From JBEICQ01 sp046297395 (GTDB lineage: Bacteria; Bacteroidota; Bacteroidia; UBA4408), in assembly GCA_046297395.1 (NCBI GenBank), contig JBKCNM010000023.1:1-32386 (forward strand): 32,386 bases of DNA. Direction: 5' to 3'. This document shows positions 31,660 through 32,386 of the stretch, piece after piece (within the stretch, counting starts at the first letter, position 1; every line of letters starts with the position of its first letter). A model generated the notes under the pieces. The model was not told where the DNA came from. It worked only from the letters and a program-made list of their open reading frames with translations, and made no database searches. Both the position numbers and the translations under genes were made by a program.

Positions 31660-32386
31660 ATGGGTCTGTTCTCCTTTTTCAGCAAAGACAAAAAAGAAAG
31701 TCTCGACAAGGGTCTTGAAAAAACCAAACAAGGTTTTTTTTCCAGGATGGCCAAAGCCATTGCCGGCAAATCCACCGTTGATGCTGAGGTTCTCGACAAC
31801 CTTGAAGAAATACTGATCTCTTCCGATGTGGGCGTATCGACTACCCTCAAAATCATTGAGCGCATTGAGAGTCGTGTTTCCCGAGATAAATACCTGGGGA
31901 CTTCTGAACTCTCGAACATCCTCAAAGAAGAAATCTCCGGACTGCTCTCGCATGTTCCGGAAGCTGTTTCAGACAACATTGAAATTCCTGCCACTGAAGG
32001 TCCATATGTGATCATGGTTGTTGGCGTAAATGGAGTGGGAAAAACCACCACCATAGGAAAACTGGCTCACCAGCTTAAGCAACAGGGAAATACTGTGGTG
32101 CTCGGTGCTGCAGACACCTTTAGGGCCGCTGCGGTGGACCAGTTGGCAGTGTGGAGTGACAGGGCCGGTGTGCCCCTTATTCAGCATGGCATGACTGCCG
32201 ATCCGGCCGCTGTTGCTTTTGATACAGTAAACGCCGCGGTAGAACAAAAAGCCGATGTGGCCATTAGTGATACCGCAGGTAGATTGCACAACAAAGTGAA
32301 CCTGATGAATGAACTCTCAAAAATCAAAAGGGTGATGCAAAAGGTTGTTCCCGCTGCACCTCAGGAAGTCCTGCTGGTGCTGGATG
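31660..32386 (+). CDS. ftsY: Signal recognition particle receptor FtsY (5' part)
   Basis: SRP-receptor GTPase that docks ribosome-nascent chains to the membrane; the gene runs off the window end after 242 complete codons. The N-terminus is short (MGLFSFFSKDKKESLDKGLEKTKQGFFSRM), lacking the long acidic A-domain of proteobacteria. The NG domain shows G1 VGVNGVGKTTTIGKLA (about residues 119-134), DTFRAAAVDQLAVW and the G3 region DTAGRLHNKVNLMNELSKI. Usual length is about 315-320 residues, so roughly 75 are missing. The ATG at 31660 is followed by the usual MGLFSFF beginning. Confidence 0.96.
   Translation, partial: MGLFSFFSKDKKESLDKGLEKTKQGFFSRMAKAIAGKSTVDAEVLDNLEEILISSDVGVSTTLKIIERIESRVSRDKYLGTSELSNILKEEISGLLSHVPEAVSDNIEIPATEGPYVIMVVGVNGVGKTTTIGKLAHQLKQQGNTVVLGAADTFRAAAVDQLAVWSDRAGVPLIQHGMTADPAAVAFDTVNAAVEQKADVAISDTAGRLHNKVNLMNELSKIKRVMQKVVPAAPQEVLLVLD

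Noticed and set aside
31599..32054. 151-codon minus-strand frame opposite ftsY
   Set aside because: Serine- and arginine-rich shadow of a well-conserved GTPase gene; no start context or family match.
1..32386. Search for CRISPR arrays, insertion sequences, integrases, phage or toxin-antitoxin pairs
   Set aside because: No regularly spaced repeats, transposase or recombinase motifs, or paired small toxin-antitoxin genes were seen; the tRNAs show no adjacent attachment-site duplication.

Overview
The window reads as a chromosomal segment of a Bacteroidota bacterium, probably an aerobic, gliding or surface-associated type. The evidence is consistent: two secreted proteins end in type IX secretion sorting domains (YPNP-type C-termini), the block rpmB-rpmG-DUF4295-ftsY is typical of the phylum, ribosomal protein S1 has six S1 repeats, Shine-Dalgarno sites are largely absent, and many starts are preceded by the Bacteroidota sigma-A -7 box TAnnTTTG. 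Nothing looks like a phage, an insertion sequence, an integron or a CRISPR array. Most genes are core or house-keeping.

Layout. Positions 157-2068 hold a tight three-gene operon: an SbtA-type sodium/bicarbonate permease, its PII-like partner SbtB (ATGA overlap) and a thioredoxin-fold protein with a WCGDS motif. An isolated AAA/DUF4143 ATPase follows on the minus strand (2229-3680). Then come rpsA with a strong terminator and a structured leader (3949-5910, minus) and three tRNAs: Pro-TGG and Arg-TCT on plus, Arg-CCT on minus. From 6523 to 11610 the plus strand carries a PLP aminotransferase, a fructose-6-phosphate-aldolase-type transaldolase, a cystathionine gamma-synthase/lyase family enzyme and a secreted M43 metalloprotease. 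A second type IX-secreted protein lies on minus (12110-13393).

An ABC exporter (plus, TTG start) converges on a polyprenyl-phosphate sugar transferase that follows purK on the minus strand. purK is divergent from an M42 aminopeptidase. From 19166 to 25434 runs an envelope operon: a two-parvulin PPIase, a lipoprotein of the same flavour, a SurA-like PPIase, a MoxR AAA ATPase and a DUF4340 membrane protein. dnaN follows with its own promoter and a DnaA-box-like site. A degraded DUF2271-like remnant and a secreted TPR protein lie on minus. A FadN-like fused 3-hydroxyacyl-CoA dehydrogenase/enoyl-CoA hydratase precedes rpmB, rpmG, the 51-codon DUF4295/bL38 gene and ftsY, which runs off the end.

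I see no clearly undescribed system. The best leads are the bicarbonate-transporter operon, where SbtB lacks the cyanobacterial redox loop and a thioredoxin-like protein is co-encoded; an AACC-repeat leader shared by two secreted-protein genes, one of them decayed; and the PPIase trio joined to MoxR. All functional calls rest on motif recognition by eye; no database search was run.
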